Assembly (NCBI GenBank): GCA_038373865.1
Contig: JAXGGA010005540.1
Span: forward strand, 1 to 64,000
Length of the DNA: 64,000 nt
Direction: 5' to 3'
Source: Uloborus plumipes
Taxonomy: Eukaryota > Arthropoda > Arachnida > Araneae > Uloboridae
Below the pieces are notes generated by a model. That model saw only the letters and a list, made by a program, of their open reading frames with translations. It ran no database searches and was not told the origin of the DNA. Position 1 is the stretch's first letter. Each line of letters begins with the position of its first letter. Position numbers and translations under genes: made by a program. Positions 48,124-59,840 of this stretch are shown piece after piece.

Positions 48124-49200
48124 TAAATTTCAATGTATGCTTGTATGTGAATTGTAATTCTCTGTAATAAACCAATTATTTTTTTAGCAGTAATTTTTTG
48201 TAGAAATTAAAATTTTGCAATTATTTATAGGTCATAGTGACCAAAAGACAGTATAGTAAAGGATATTTAATGTAGCGACGAAATTTCGGATTCATTATAA
48301 AATAGAGCATTGAGCATCTATGGAACAGAAAAGAGCTTATTGTTATCATTAAAGGGACAAAAAAAAAAAACCCCATCTCTTTAGAAATTTGCGCTTATGC
48401 AACAATTTTACTTAAAAGCATTATTTTCCAATCATCGAGAAATTTGGTCGGCGCTGATTTGAAACCAAGAATTCTATGGAATAAGAATTCAATTTAGATG
48501 ATTTTTTTTGTGAAAGCAGAAAAAAAAATTCTCATTTAAAAAAGTTTATTACATTCACAGCAACAACCAAGCGTACTAACTGGCTAAATGAATTCACGCA
48601 GCGCTAAAAAGAAAAAAAAAACCTGAAAGCTAATGAAAAACTTTTTCAATCATCCTTTTTAAAAAATATATATATATAAAGGATTTTAGCTTTGATAGAT
48701 AAGAAGATGAATCAAAATATATATTTTACATAGATTTAAAAACTTAAAGAGAGAAGATTAATGTAAATTAATGCTTAAAATTCTGCTAAATTTCTTCTCG
48801 AAAAAGCTGTCTGGTCTGCTTTTTCTCTGAAGCTATGCGCTTGACTGACTGCTTATAAAGAGCTCATTTTTTAGAAATTAACAAGTTGACTGATGAAAAA
48901 GTATATTTAAGTTAAATTATTGCGAAAGGGCGAAAGATGGATTTTGTATTCAATCTCTTTTAATGTTAAACATTGTGAAATATTTTCCATGTACAAATAA
49001 TTATTTTAATATCAAATGTAATAGATAGTATAACACATAATAAATATGTGATACTATCCATTTCTTTTCCTATTTGTGTTCCTCCACCCCCTCTTCCATG
49101 ATTATTTTTATTATTACCTATTTCTTTATTTCTTTGACAACTATTATTTAGAAGAAATTAAAAGAAGTTAAGTAGATTATTAATTATTATTCAGAAGTAG
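48124..49200. other. A+T-rich non-coding stretch
   Basis: No gene recognised. An imperfect hairpin around 49023-49056 pairs GATAGTATAACACATA with TATGTGATACTATC. Confidence 0.5.
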
Positions 49201-49237
49201 TATGTATATATATATACTACTATTGCTTCTACTAGTA

Positions 49238-49334
<97 letters not shown>
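49238..49334. repeat. (TA)n microsatellite
   Basis: About 97 bases of TA, preceded by an interrupted TA segment from 49203. It is followed about 100 bases on by a (GA)n run at 49435-49449. Confidence 0.97.
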
Positions 49335-49335
<1 letters not shown>

Positions 49336-50695
49336 CGTAGTTTGTTAAGAATTTTTTTAAGCTCTTTAAAAACAATAAAAAGATGAAGCGTTCAAAAATA
49401 CGCCGTCGCTAAAACGTTGAACTAACGAAAGGGTAGAGAGAGAGAGAGACACTTGAATAAAAATGCTTTGGCAAAGAGAATGGAATTTGTGAAGGGGAAA
49501 GAAAGTCAAAAGAAAGTGGAGGGACATAAAAAGTAAATTTGAGAGACTACTTTCACGAAAAAAAAACAAATAATGAAAATAAAAAAAGAAATTGCAAAAG
49601 TGATAGAGTATGGCAGAATTTAAGCTTAGCGTTTTGAAGAAAAAGGGATTTAAAGGGGGAGGATATAAAATTTAATATTGAAGTGTTTTAGAGGCGTTAT
49701 TTTTGTACTGAAGTTCTCAAAATGATGTTACTTAGGATATTCAAAATATATTTTAGTGTAAAAAAACTTACATTAATACTCTTTTTACTGCCGGTGGCTC
49801 TTTATTTTGTAACTTCGTAATGTGAGTTAGCTAAGTATTTCGATCAAAATTGTGCAATTACTTTTATTTCTTCAATAATGATTTTAAAGGTTGGGGTTGT
49901 TTTTTTTGGAGTTATATATATATAAAAAAAAGAAACCCTGAAAAATAAATAAATAAATAATAATAAATAATTATCAGTTTCATGATTTTCACGACTTCTA
50001 GTATATTGTAAACAAAGTTGGAACTTCATATTAAGGCTAATTTAACACATGAGTCAGCATTAATGTATTGTCGTTATTAAATACTTATCACAGTGGAAAA
50101 CAACATGCATAACTGCTGTCATTTATAAGCAATGGCATTAATTTTTTCATAGTTTGAAAAATAATTATATTGTTAGTTCAATCGCATTAACAGTTGTGCA
50201 ATAGAAATAAAAAAAAAATAAATAAACTAAGTTATTGACACTACTTTAAAATTCGCTTATATGTTAAAGCTAAAATTCAGCATTTCCATACAAGTTATTC
50301 CCGGAATGCGACATTGATTAATTTTCAACCTATTTAATAGTATAAGTAGAAGGAAAAAAGTAAAGTATGCCTAATGCCTCTTAAAACTGAAGCTAAAACA
50401 AAACAAAACATCCGTTACAAAATAAATAAAAAAATAAAATCAAGTAGCTATTGGGAAAATGAAATTTGTAAACTGTGATTTTAAGATGAGTAAATCTCCG
50501 TCTAATAACCTTCGTGTGAAGATCTTGGCAAGGACATCTCTTTTTCAAATTTTACTTTTTAATTTGAGTAACAGTTCGTTTAATTGTGTCCAAAAAACTT
50601 AACATTGGCATTTATGAGGAAGTTATTGCACTCTTACATTCAATCACTTAGAAACTGACTGTATCTGGTAGAAATAGATTTCAACTCGACATGAC
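49335..50695. other. A+T-rich non-coding stretch
   Basis: Nothing recognised beyond a short GA repeat and A-rich runs with (AAAT)n near 49945-49965. Confidence 0.55.
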
Positions 50696-50698
50696 TAA

Positions 50699-50841
50699 GG
50701 GCCCTGCTCCACATTGACGTAAAGCAGAAAAATAAAGCAGAAACGTAAAATAGATTAAATGTGTTCCTATGGAAAGTACCCGGATTTTCGGTTTCTACCT
50801 TCGGTTTCGGTCGCGTTTTCCGCTGATGTGGAGCAGGGCCC
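50699..50841. mobile_element. PIF/Harbinger-type MITE, 143 bp
   Basis: The ends are GGGCCCTGCTCCACATTGACG and CGCTGATGTGGAGCAGGGCCC, 16 exact inverted bases then near-match. TAA lies directly outside both ends (50696-50698 and 50842-50844). A 3-bp TAA/TTA target duplication with GGG-starting ends is typical of the PIF/Harbinger superfamily. No coding. High end identity suggests a recent insertion. Confidence 0.78.
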
Positions 50842-51042
50842 TAACACTTTATTCAAAATTAAGTACAAATCAAAATACATCTTACCTGGTTCATATAGTT
50901 ATTGTTTTCATAACATGTGTGTTATTTTGTTATGAACAATATTAAAATAAATCCATTTGCTAAAAGAAAAAGTTTAAAACGATGAAAAAGAGGAGTCAAA
51001 ACTTTTATACTAGACATTTAATTAAGCTAATTTTCACGTTAA

Positions 51043-51546
51043 CCCTTAGTTTGGCACACATTAAAATTTTAAAAATTTGACAAAATTTTAATTTTAGTTT
51101 TTTTGGGGTAAAATGCATAAATATTATATAGTTTAAAAAAATTTCATGTGAAAAAATGAAAAGAAAATCGGTTTTATAAATTGTGTGTCCTGTAGAATAC
51201 ACTACCAAAGTAGCAAATAAGAATACATAAAACGTGGCTCACTCAATCACAATATCAACTAATTTGGCACTATTGTAGATTTTATAAACAATAAAAATAA
51301 TAAGCAAAAGAATAAAAAAATAAAAAAAAATCAAACCTGTAATCGACGTGACGCCATGTTGTTTTGGTAGAACACACTGTAACACTTATAAACTTAATAC
51401 TGAACGCGTTGCTTTGTAAATAGCCACAGTAAAGACAGATGTTGAAAAAGAAGGTTCGAATAATGCTATAGGTTAAAAACCAGCCCCCTAATTCAAATTA
51501 AAAAAAAAAGTGATGTATCCTGTAGGATACATTGCCAAACTAAGGG
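51043..51546. mobile_element. piggyBac-type MITE C, 504 bp
   Basis: TTAA flanks both ends (51039-51042 and 51547-51550). The termini CCCTTAGTTTGGCA and TGCCAAACTAAGGG are exact complements over 14 bases, giving TTAA-CCC...GGG-TTAA. A subterminal palindrome TGTATCC-TGTA-GGATACA lies at 51515-51532, with a related TGTGTCCTGTAGAATACA at 51183-51200. Non-coding. Its end sequence differs from MITEs A and B, so it is a separate family. Confidence 0.82.
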
Positions 51547-51550
51547 TTAA

Positions 51551-53000
51551 GCTGAAGCACGTGTATCTGCACGTATTGTGCTTTCAACGTTGTATTTATG
51601 CTGTTATATTTATGCACAAAAGTATTTATCTGTTTCATCAAGCTAATTATCTAAGCTGTAAGAAATAATTAACTATTTCTTACAAAAATGATTAAAATTA
51701 ATCTGAAATGCACTTCTAATGTTTAGAATCAGAACTTATTTAAGGAAAAAAAAGTGAGTTAGCAAACAGCCATGTTTGAATAATTTCGATAAGGAAATAT
51801 GCATTAAATATCATTATGCTTATTAATATTTTGCATATCCCGTTCAATAACTTAAACCAAAAATTAAACGATGTATAAGCATTTAAACTTCGAACAAAGC
51901 TCAAAATTAACTGGAAATCAAAACCGCAATGCATTGGAATACATATAGCTCTTTTTAAATTAACTAGCAACAAAACAATAATTCAGTTGCATTCCTTGAA
52001 ATAAATACTTTACTCATTAGATAGTAAAATTAAGCGCCAATAATTGCAATCCTAGTAGCTGAAAGCAAGGTTGTAGTTTCTAGTCTAAAACTCCGAAGTA
52101 TAAATAGAGGGATAATCAAATTAAAAGAACTTCAGCCGAACCTCCTTGTGTATTCAGTGTGAGATAATTCAATAACATTGTCGCGAGCCTAGAACAATGG
52201 TACGAGAACACGGAATGTTTAAGCGGAGAATTACTTAACTGAAAATGAGTTCCTATGAGGCGTAATGAGTTATGAGTTACGGTTTCAGTTAAGCACGCTT
52301 TCGTGAAATATGTTAGGTAGTCGTTTGAAGAAGGGGACATATATGTTACGCCGAGGCAAACATTTTTCGCGGTTTCGCTTAAGAAGAGGATTTATTTTGG
52401 AATAATTAATATTTTTACTTATTAGGCATTCCTGCCTCTAATTTTGCTTTTGCGAGGAATATGGGAAAGTTTTAAAGCATAAATTGTTTTTGAGAGGCAC
52501 GTAACAGCCAAGAGTAGTTGGTTTATATATTTATATTCATAAGGCCAATCATTAATTTGTTTTTCATTTTAATCAAGAAAAGAATAGTATAGGTATCGGT
52601 TTCAGTGGACGCTAGGATTTGGAAGTAATACGGCGAAATTGTGGAAAAATAATGTGAATACTTTTTTTTGTGTGAAAATGAAGAGCATTAAACAAATTTG
52701 TAAATTCTTCACATAGCTGGCAATTGAAATGGTGATTTTGTTGATGAGTTCTCTTTGACATACACCACTCACAAAAGCAATTTAGTTCATTCAAAAAAAA
52801 AAAAAAACATAAGCAGTGCAAAAAGGCTTACATTAAATTAAAAAATATATATATGTGGGTAATAGAAGCAAGGAAGTAGAGTAAATATTAAATTCACTAT
52901 ATATAGCGCATCAAAGAAACCGAAGTACGTAATAGCCCCTGGAAAATAATAAAGCAGTTACGTCAAGGTAATTCAGGTGTTAAGTCAAATGCCGCTATTA
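51551..53000. other. A+T-rich non-coding stretch
   Basis: Nothing recognised. Minus-strand frames at 51740-51973, 52116-52340 and 52612-52821 have no domain. Confidence 0.5.
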
Positions 53001-53004
53001 TTAA

Positions 53005-53598
53005 TACTTTCAGGTCTGAGCCTTTTCGACCGCGCATCTCAATATAGGTTTTGTCGCTTTTCGTGATTTTTTAAAAAAATACTTGGAAAAAGTTAATGTT
53101 GGTAATTTTAATTTTATTAAATACTTCAAAATGTCTTCTTTCATGATCAAAGACCTATTTAAGTGAAACAACAATTAATACTTAGTAAGAAATTGTCGAA
53201 AAATGCATGTTTGGAACTTGAAAAAAAAGTTCCGCATAGGAAAATATCATTTTTGACCATGAAAATATGCACAAATTTAATTGAAAACTTACCCAAACCT
53301 TGAACAAATATTTAAAAACAGATTTAATTTTCAAATACACATTATTTTGCAAAATTTGCTTTGGTGTGGTACATTTCAAAACAAGGATTTGCACTGTCGC
53401 ACGCTTGCACTAACCCGTATAAGCCTAGCGTCTCCTGCAGTTAATTCTGATTGGTGGTGCCATCTATATATTTTTTAAGAACGTAAAAGGTCCACAGATA
53501 ATATCTAAAAAGAATTGAAAAGAAAAAATTCCGTATTTTCAGAGCAACAGTAGCTCAAACTTGACCCCGAGCTGAGCTCGGGCTTAGATCGGAAAGTG
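53005..53598. mobile_element. TTAA-flanked MITE D, 594 bp
   Basis: TTAA flanks both ends (53001-53004 and 53599-53602). The left end is TACTTTCAGGTCTGAGCC and the right is GGCTTAGATCGGAAAGTG, inverted with about four mismatches in 18. A palindrome CCCGAGCT-G-AGCTCGGG (53566-53582) lies just inside the right end. The ends do not start CCC, so piggyBac affiliation rests on the TTAA flanks alone. Frames on both strands (53182-53478) are unsupported. Confidence 0.55.
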
Positions 53599-53602
53599 TT
53601 AA

Positions 53603-54640
53603 TATTATCTGAAAACTAATTGGTTTAAACTCTAAATAAAATCTGCAGTCATAATTATGATTGGGTGATCTTCTCGACAATACGCTTTCTCAAATATTTC
53701 AAGAAAGACTCAAAGGAACACCACTGACTTTTCTCTGGTCGTTTTATAAGCATTTCTGGAAAAAACAACTACATTTAAACAGTAATGTTTTTTATGCTAT
53801 ATGTAACTGAATCTAGCGTAATGTATCAACTTGGCTCAAACAGGGTTGTTACGAATTCGAAAACGATGATTACACTTTCAAATTTAAGAATTTTCTAACA
53901 GGTAAAATCGTATATAATATTTAAGGAACACTGTAATATCCTGCTCTATACCATATATTTATCAATAAACATCCTATGTTACAGTTGAAAGAAAGTCATA
54001 AAAATCTACTTTCGATCACAACCCCCCCCCCTTTTTTTCATGAATAACTAACAAATAAAAAGACTGGATTCCCCGCACACGTGAAACAAATAAACGTAAA
54101 AAGGTTGCTTCTCGATAAGATGCCAAGTTCTTGGAACCCACGTACACAAAACTAAGTCCTTTGGGTAGATTTAACCCTGTATTGTCAACACCTAGGCTCC
54201 CCTTATGTATAAAAACTATATTCCACATTAAGGGAAAATAGTGAAAATAACATAGATTCATAATTGTAACTTTACAAAATTTTAAAGTTATGATCAAAGA
54301 TAGAAATTTTTGAAAATATTCTAGTACTTTTGATTTGAATTTATTTGTTTTGAATGTGAACAGTATAGTTTTAGGAAATTTATTCCTTTGGTTTATCTTT
54401 GAAACAATTGAAGGGGCGAGTGGATAACGGTGATATAAGACAATGGAATTTCGCCGATTTACACAAATTCAGATTAGTGTGTGTTCAATGAGCAGTTTGC
54501 ACATGTGAGTACATGTGAGTGCAATATTTAAGTTGATTTCGATAAATTATGACTCACTATTTCCGAAAATATGCTTTTCCATGCAAAAAAAGCTTTGTGT
54601 TAATAAATAGTCAATTTTAAAGTGAGAGAAAATTGTCGAA
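53603..54640. other. A+T-rich non-coding stretch
   Basis: No gene recognised. A C-tract lies at 54021-54030. A 93-codon minus frame (54016-54297) has no domain. A short near-duplication of ACATGTGAGT lies near 54501-54520. Confidence 0.5.
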
Positions 54641-54735
54641 AAGTCACGTGAAGCGAAAACGCAACGTGATTGGCCTGACGTCACTGTGCCCTTTGCTACT
54701 TTGTTTACGTTTTTGCTACGGTAGTATGCTAGCGA
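54641..54735 (+). promoter_or_regulatory. Cluster of E-box, CCAAT and CRE motifs
   Basis: Within 60 bases there are GTCACGTGA (E-box, near 54643), ATTGG (inverted CCAAT, near 54669), the perfect CRE palindrome TGACGTCA (54676-54683) and several CpGs, in otherwise CpG-poor DNA. An ATG at 54846 opens MSAKYCVFGRC, a start with C-x4-C spacing reminiscent of a THAP N-terminus, and ends close to a possible splice donor (AT|GTGAG). No further exon on this strand was found. It could be a true promoter or part of a repeat. Confidence 0.25.
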
Positions 54736-55302
54736 AAGCAATGATCGGTGTTTTTGTCAGGTTCCATAATGTTCTTCAAGCTTCTTTCTAGCTTTTTATT
54801 GTGTTTAATAAATGCTGTGTCCCTTCTAGATTGTAATAGACAGTTATGAGTGCCAAATATTGTGTCTTCGGCAGATGTGAGATTGTTTACTTCGCTCAGT
54901 GCCGGTTCTACAATTTTTCTTAAGCCGTTGCAAAACGTAGGAAATGCCCATTTTTCATCAATTTTTTTAATGGATTTCCTACGCAAAAATGAATGTTCAA
55001 CTACTGAAACGGAAAAAAAAAGTATTTTCGTTACACTTTTACATCTGCAGCCTAAATGGAATGTGAGCATTATATTGGTGGAGTTTAAATTAGTACGTAC
55101 GAACATTTTTCTCGTTTATAATTTTAAATTAGGAGTACACTCATGGTTTTTACTGTAAAGCTATCCTATTATTTGTTTCAATGACCTTATTGAATTACTT
55201 AAAAATAAAACAAAGTACATATCTACTATACATAGTTATTTTTTGGCTGAAAACTTCACTATAATTATTAGACTCTCTTGGTTTTTCTGGTTTGAAAAAT
55301 AT
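54736..55302. other. Overlapping open frames on both strands, unresolved
   Basis: The minus strand is open over 54729-55106 (125 codons) and the plus strand over 54850-55158 (102 codons). Neither shows a domain I recognise. The minus peptide has a Lys-rich stretch (HNKKLERSLKNIM). At most one could be real. Their position beside the motif cluster at 54641 and 1.9 kb from a THAP half-domain makes a decayed THAP-type gene or transposon possible. Confidence 0.2.
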
Positions 55303-56450
55303 GATTAAAAACCTTTGGTGGTCAAAGCCAACAGAATGTTAATTGAATTTGACATTGACTACTTCCTTTTATCTTTATCATAAACAAGAAGTGAATGTTG
55401 GTAATTAATTGCATTTTCTTATTTGCCCAATAATTACCATTCTTTCATTAGTGTATTATGTAACATTAAAGTAAATAAAAATAAAATGCAGCTCTCTCTT
55501 TGGAAATGAAAAGTTCAGAGCTGAAAAATAGTCGTTTGAAAAACAAATCTACTGTCTAATCTTTTATCGTAAAACCTTCCTCGCGTCTGCGCATGCCTGA
55601 GGTCTCTTTGGATTTCCTCAAAATAGGGGAGAAATGTGAAGTAACATTCAACAGGAAGTAAGAAGCGAAAGCACCGGCAAGTGCATCTTCTTATCCTATC
55701 ACCCCTTTTTCAAATGGAAGCGATCGTGACTGCCAGGCGCGCAATACGCAGCTAGACAGTAACTCATAATTATAAGGTATAAAATTGTAAAGCTTCATTA
55801 AATTGCTTCCATGGTTCTACTGTGTGCACAGTATAATCCAATAAAAACCTTGGTTGATCTAAAATCAGTAGAATGCTAACTTAATTCGATATTGATTTCT
55901 TGTGTACTGAGTCATAAATCAAATAACTACCGCTTAATTTTTAATACTTAATTACATTAGCTTCATAATTGTCATAATTTAATTTTCCATTGCATTATGC
56001 AGCATCCAAGTAAATAAAAATATATTGCAAATTTTCAATTCAATCTTTTTTTGTGTGTATGTGTTACACAAAAATAGACAAATAAAATACAGACCTCTCT
56101 GTGGAAATGAAAAACTTAGAAATAAAGCATAGTAATTTGGAAAACAATTTCAACACATAATCCCAAACTACAAGAATGTAAAGCTTAATTTCTGCCTGCC
56201 ATAGTTTTGTTTCTTAATCAACATGATCCAATAAAAACCTTACTAACTGGATTAAAGTCTACTTCCTGTTATTTTTGTCATTGATCATGAAGTTAATATT
56301 TAATAATTGATTTAATTACTTGCTTAATGATTACCTCTATTAAAGTGCTCATTGTGCAGTATTTCAATATAAAAATAAATAAATAAATAAAATTTAAAAT
56401 AAAGAACAAATGACTCTTTTTTTTTGGGGGGGGGGGGATTGAAAATGAAG
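55303..56450. repeat. Diverged tandem array, about 390-bp period
   Basis: Three related units share ATAAAAACCTT, TAGAATG.TAA, a TCATAAA word, CAAGTAAATAAAAATA, TCTCTGTGGAAATGAAAA and GTAAAGCTT in the same order. The GTAAAGCTT marks at 55787 and 56175 are 388 bases apart. The first unit starts near 55303 and is separated by extra sequence (55576-55780). The third runs into a T-tract/G-tract at 56416-56437. Identity is low, so the array is old. Confidence 0.6.
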
Positions 56451-56958
56451 AAAATACTGAAAAATAACTTAGTCTCGCAAGCTGTAATTTTCGTGGAAAC
56501 TGAGAAATCGGCGATTTCGCAAGCGGAAAATTTCGCGAATATTAAATTAACAAAACCGAAACTTGAGAAAAAAAATCTTGAGGCTAAAACTTTCGCGATT
56601 CGGGCCTGCTGACGAAAAAAGGAGCTTTTATAGTAAATATGAAAATAGTGATGTGAAAAACCAACTGCACCATGCAATACAAGATACAGATAAATTGGCC
56701 TCTATGGTTATTAAATTTAATAGATATAATTTGTTTAAAGGTTGGTGATAAGTCAATTAAATGTTGAACTGGATTCACTATTAATTTTTTAACTTTGTTA
56801 TGAAAACAGAAACTAATATTTAATAATTATTATCCTATCAATTAGTATAAAAACTAGTTAAATTTTGATATTTTTACTGCTAAAAATGTTTCTATTATTC
56901 TCACACGGCAAAAAAGCTAAATTTTTTCTTAATATTTAACATTGAAATTAGAAATAAC
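56451..56958. other. Mixed A+T-rich sequence with TTTCGCG words
   Basis: 56470-56605 contains repeated TTTCGC/GCGAAA words (AATTTCGCGAAT, ACTTTCGCGATT) and is CpG-rich for this window, probably a fragment of an interspersed repeat. Open frames here exist on both strands and are unsupported. Confidence 0.35.
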
Positions 56959-57088
56959 TTATTTATTTGCCGAAAAGTGATCCTCACAGCACCAATGAGA
57001 GGTTTTGTTGGATAGTTCATTGTTCTTTTTCTCATCCGTTTTCACTGCATTTATCCATGCTTTTCGTTTGGTAGGATCTTTTAGAACG
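56959..57088 (-). pseudogene. THAP-type zinc finger, C-terminal half (exon-like)
   Basis: Read on the minus strand from an acceptor-like TATTTTTTTAG (ending at 57089), the sequence encodes VLKDPTKRKAWINAV, a Lys/Asn-rich spacer, then LSNKTSHWCCEDHF. This matches the second half of a THAP C2CH zinc finger: the invariant Trp after basic residues and the C-x2-H pair followed by Phe. THAP domains bind DNA in host regulators and in P-element-type transposases. The N-terminal C-x2-4-C half is not found upstream within the window, and the frame stops four residues after HF, before the conserved AVPTIF-type end. It could be an internal exon with a donor I cannot place, or a relic. Confidence 0.5.
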
Positions 57089-59560
57089 CTAAAAAAATAG
57101 CTTGTCAGGCGTATTGTAGGTTGTATTTTTGCAACAAGGGACAAGGCAATACTTATAACTACCCTTTTTAGTCTCTGCCATGCTTTAAATTTTATAAATA
57201 GGTAGTATTTATCGAAAGTAGGGTACCACAACTGTAAAACGCGAGCCGAATCGGTCAAGCGAATAAAAAAGATATGTGACAAGTGTTTAAATTTCTAGAA
57301 AGAGCTTTCAAAAAATAAATTATTACCTTATCACCTTCATCCATGATAAAAAGTATGTTTTTCAAAAATTGTCACATATCACCTTTATCCACTTGCCGTT
57401 TTAATTATTATTTATGTTTAAATTTTAGTGGCTTTGATCGTCAAATTCTAAATTATTTCCATAACACGAACAAAAACGGAGCACATGTAATTCAACAAAC
57501 AGGAAATCGAAAGCCATTTTTAAAAAGTAATGATTACAAACGCTACACATGGTTTATATATTAAAAACAAAGTAAAATTTTAATTTGAAAATTAAGAAAA
57601 GAGCTCACCGTCAACATGCAATATAAACTTACCTGAAAAGAAACACACACTAAAATCCCTTATTAAGGAGAGAAAACCCTATAGTTTAACTTCACATCTA
57701 CATTAAAACTCTTACAAGATCATTCATATTCTGAACACTTCTCTAAAAAGTTCCTAAACTATATAAATGTTTAACTTTTAATTTTGTAAAAAAGATTGAA
57801 AAAAAAAAAAAAAGAATAAGAAGATTATACAATCAGGGCTTCTATACACATTTCAGAAGTATTTCCCATTCTAGCATTTATTAGCACTATACTGCGTATT
57901 TTCGGGCAAAACATATAATATTGTACAAACGTTTTCAATTAAGAAATAAAAAAAAAGAAACACACACACACACACATACATACTTTGTTTTCCTTGAATT
58001 TGTGCATTATATTTCAAACAAAAGTTTTCAAAGTACAAGGACTTTTTTACGAAACATTTTTTGTAATAAAACTCTTAAAATAGGTGCCTTCAATACATGC
58101 CACTGAAAAGTAGAAATGCTGCAAGATTCATTTGTTTAAGATTTAACACAATATGTTCATTCAGAAGGATTTTTCACATGGTTGCCTCAAGTATTATTGC
58201 TTAAATGGCTTTTCGTCAGATGTAAAGGTAATTTCAAGAGAAATTTTAACACGAAACAAAGCAAGGACAGTAAAAGATATATTTTTAAGCTAGACATGTG
58301 TGTCTGTCTAGACACAAATTATATTTTCAAAAGAAATCTATAGAGAGAAGAACTTTAAAAAACAAGAGTTTCAAGTAATTTTATATTTATATTCCTTATG
58401 TGGAGATTTATATTGATGGAGAAAAGTCTCATGAAAACATTTCAAATGACTTTGATTTTTTAATGTAATGCTTATATGATAGTAGACAAAATGTTCTCAT
58501 GAGAAAGAATGCATTTCGTATTTAACAAAAGGGTTTATTAGATTTTTGCAGTGCAATATAAAATACATAGAATGCTTTCAAATGTGTATTTGAATTATGG
58601 ATTGTAACTATTGTTATTTTGCTTTTGTTCAAGATTTGAGCTTTCTGTTTTCTTACTATAACGCTGCTATATATTTTTTTAACTTACGCTTTTTTTCGGC
58701 CTGATGAAGGAAAACTTTCAACATAAAATGGAAATAAAAAAGCAAAATGAACTATTTATTGGCGTTATAATTTTTTAATCTTTAAACACTGTATCGCCAA
58801 GAAGGAACCAAGATAAACGCTAATGACAAAATGTTAATTCCAGTCTCAGTTAAAAACATTGGTGATATTTTAACCAAATTAAGGTTTTACATTACTTATA
58901 TTTCTCTCGTTAATATCTAAAAAAATGTTTTTCTTGAATTAGCAAAAACTAGTGGGTGTGAATACTTTTTGTGCGTTTTCTGGTTGCATTGATTAAAGTG
59001 TTCCTGTTCGCTATAATCATTGTGACTTTATGTTTAAAGCACCAACATAAAGATCACAGTTATTTCAGTTTAAAAGCAAGGTTTCACTGACAAGCAAATT
59101 GGCCCATCACTGATAAATCGAATGAGGTTAATAGCCCGATTACTGACTAATCAGCAGTCGATTTACTACATTAATTATGCTTTTTCACTGTTACATTTTC
59201 TAAGTCATCATATTTTTTTTTCTTCTTTAATTTGTAATTTCGACTTTCCACAATTAATTATTTTTAATTTTGTAACTGATGATTTATTTGCTTATAGTTC
59301 CATGCATTTTAAAAGAGAATGTTTCAAAATGTTATTTAAATTTCATACACTATTTTTTTGCACATGAAGTTACACAATATTATCTTGAAATGACAACCAG
59401 ATTAAAGAAGCTGTTAATTTTAATTTGAAAATTCAAAGGCTAATTTCATGAATACATAGTAAGAAATGTCGATATCATAAACCCGTTAGCAGATATTGAA
59501 AATAAGAATGGATTCGAGTTTGATATAGGCAATATATGCCCGACGTCAGTGGACAAGAGA
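57089..59560. other. A+T-rich non-coding stretch
   Basis: No gene recognised. A (CA)n run lies at 57960-57976. The hairpin TAGACA-TGTGTGTC-TGTCTA lies at about 58294-58313. I looked for the missing first THAP exon on the minus strand here and did not find one. Confidence 0.5.
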
Positions 59561-59690
59561 ACATGAAAGCACATACACACAACCCTCCATGTCAACACCC
59601 AGGAAGATGCTCGCAGAAGTTTGCTGTACGCTGGATACTCAATTTGTCTCGATAGGGCTGAGTAAAGTCGAAAGGGTCAAGTATAAGTAA
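59525..59690 (-). pseudogene. Possible BEL/Pao Pol remnant
   Basis: On the minus strand an open stretch without ATG reads RQIEYPAYSKLLRASSWVLT then WRVV. The pattern YS.Y.KLLRVTAWVLRFI is characteristic of the region between reverse transcriptase/RNase H and integrase in BEL/Pao LTR retrotransposons. The match covers only about 20 residues. No LTRs, protease or catalytic motifs were seen nearby. If correct it is a tiny decayed fragment. Confidence 0.35.
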
Positions 59691-59814
59691 AGTCGATTTC
59701 TGGGGACAGGAATCATTTGCAAATACACGAAGCCCAATGAGTAAGGTACTACCAGAACTCGTGATTACGAAAAATATAGTTTGACTTCAAAATGTCGCAG
59801 TTCAAATGATTACC

Positions 59815-59840
59815 TTTTTTTTTTTTTTTTTTTTTTTTTT
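59815..59840. repeat. T-tract of 26 bases
   Basis: Uninterrupted T run. Could be the poly(A) of a minus-strand retroposed sequence. No associated body or target duplication identified. Confidence 0.95.

Noticed and set aside
54729..55158. 125-codon minus and 102-codon plus frames overlapping
   Set aside because: Mutually exclusive, no recognised domain. Described as an unresolved region, not as genes.
58701..58735. CTGATGA motif followed later by GAAA, a possible second hammerhead core
   Set aside because: The sequence between CTGATGA and the candidate GAAA does not form a stem II, so the core cannot fold.
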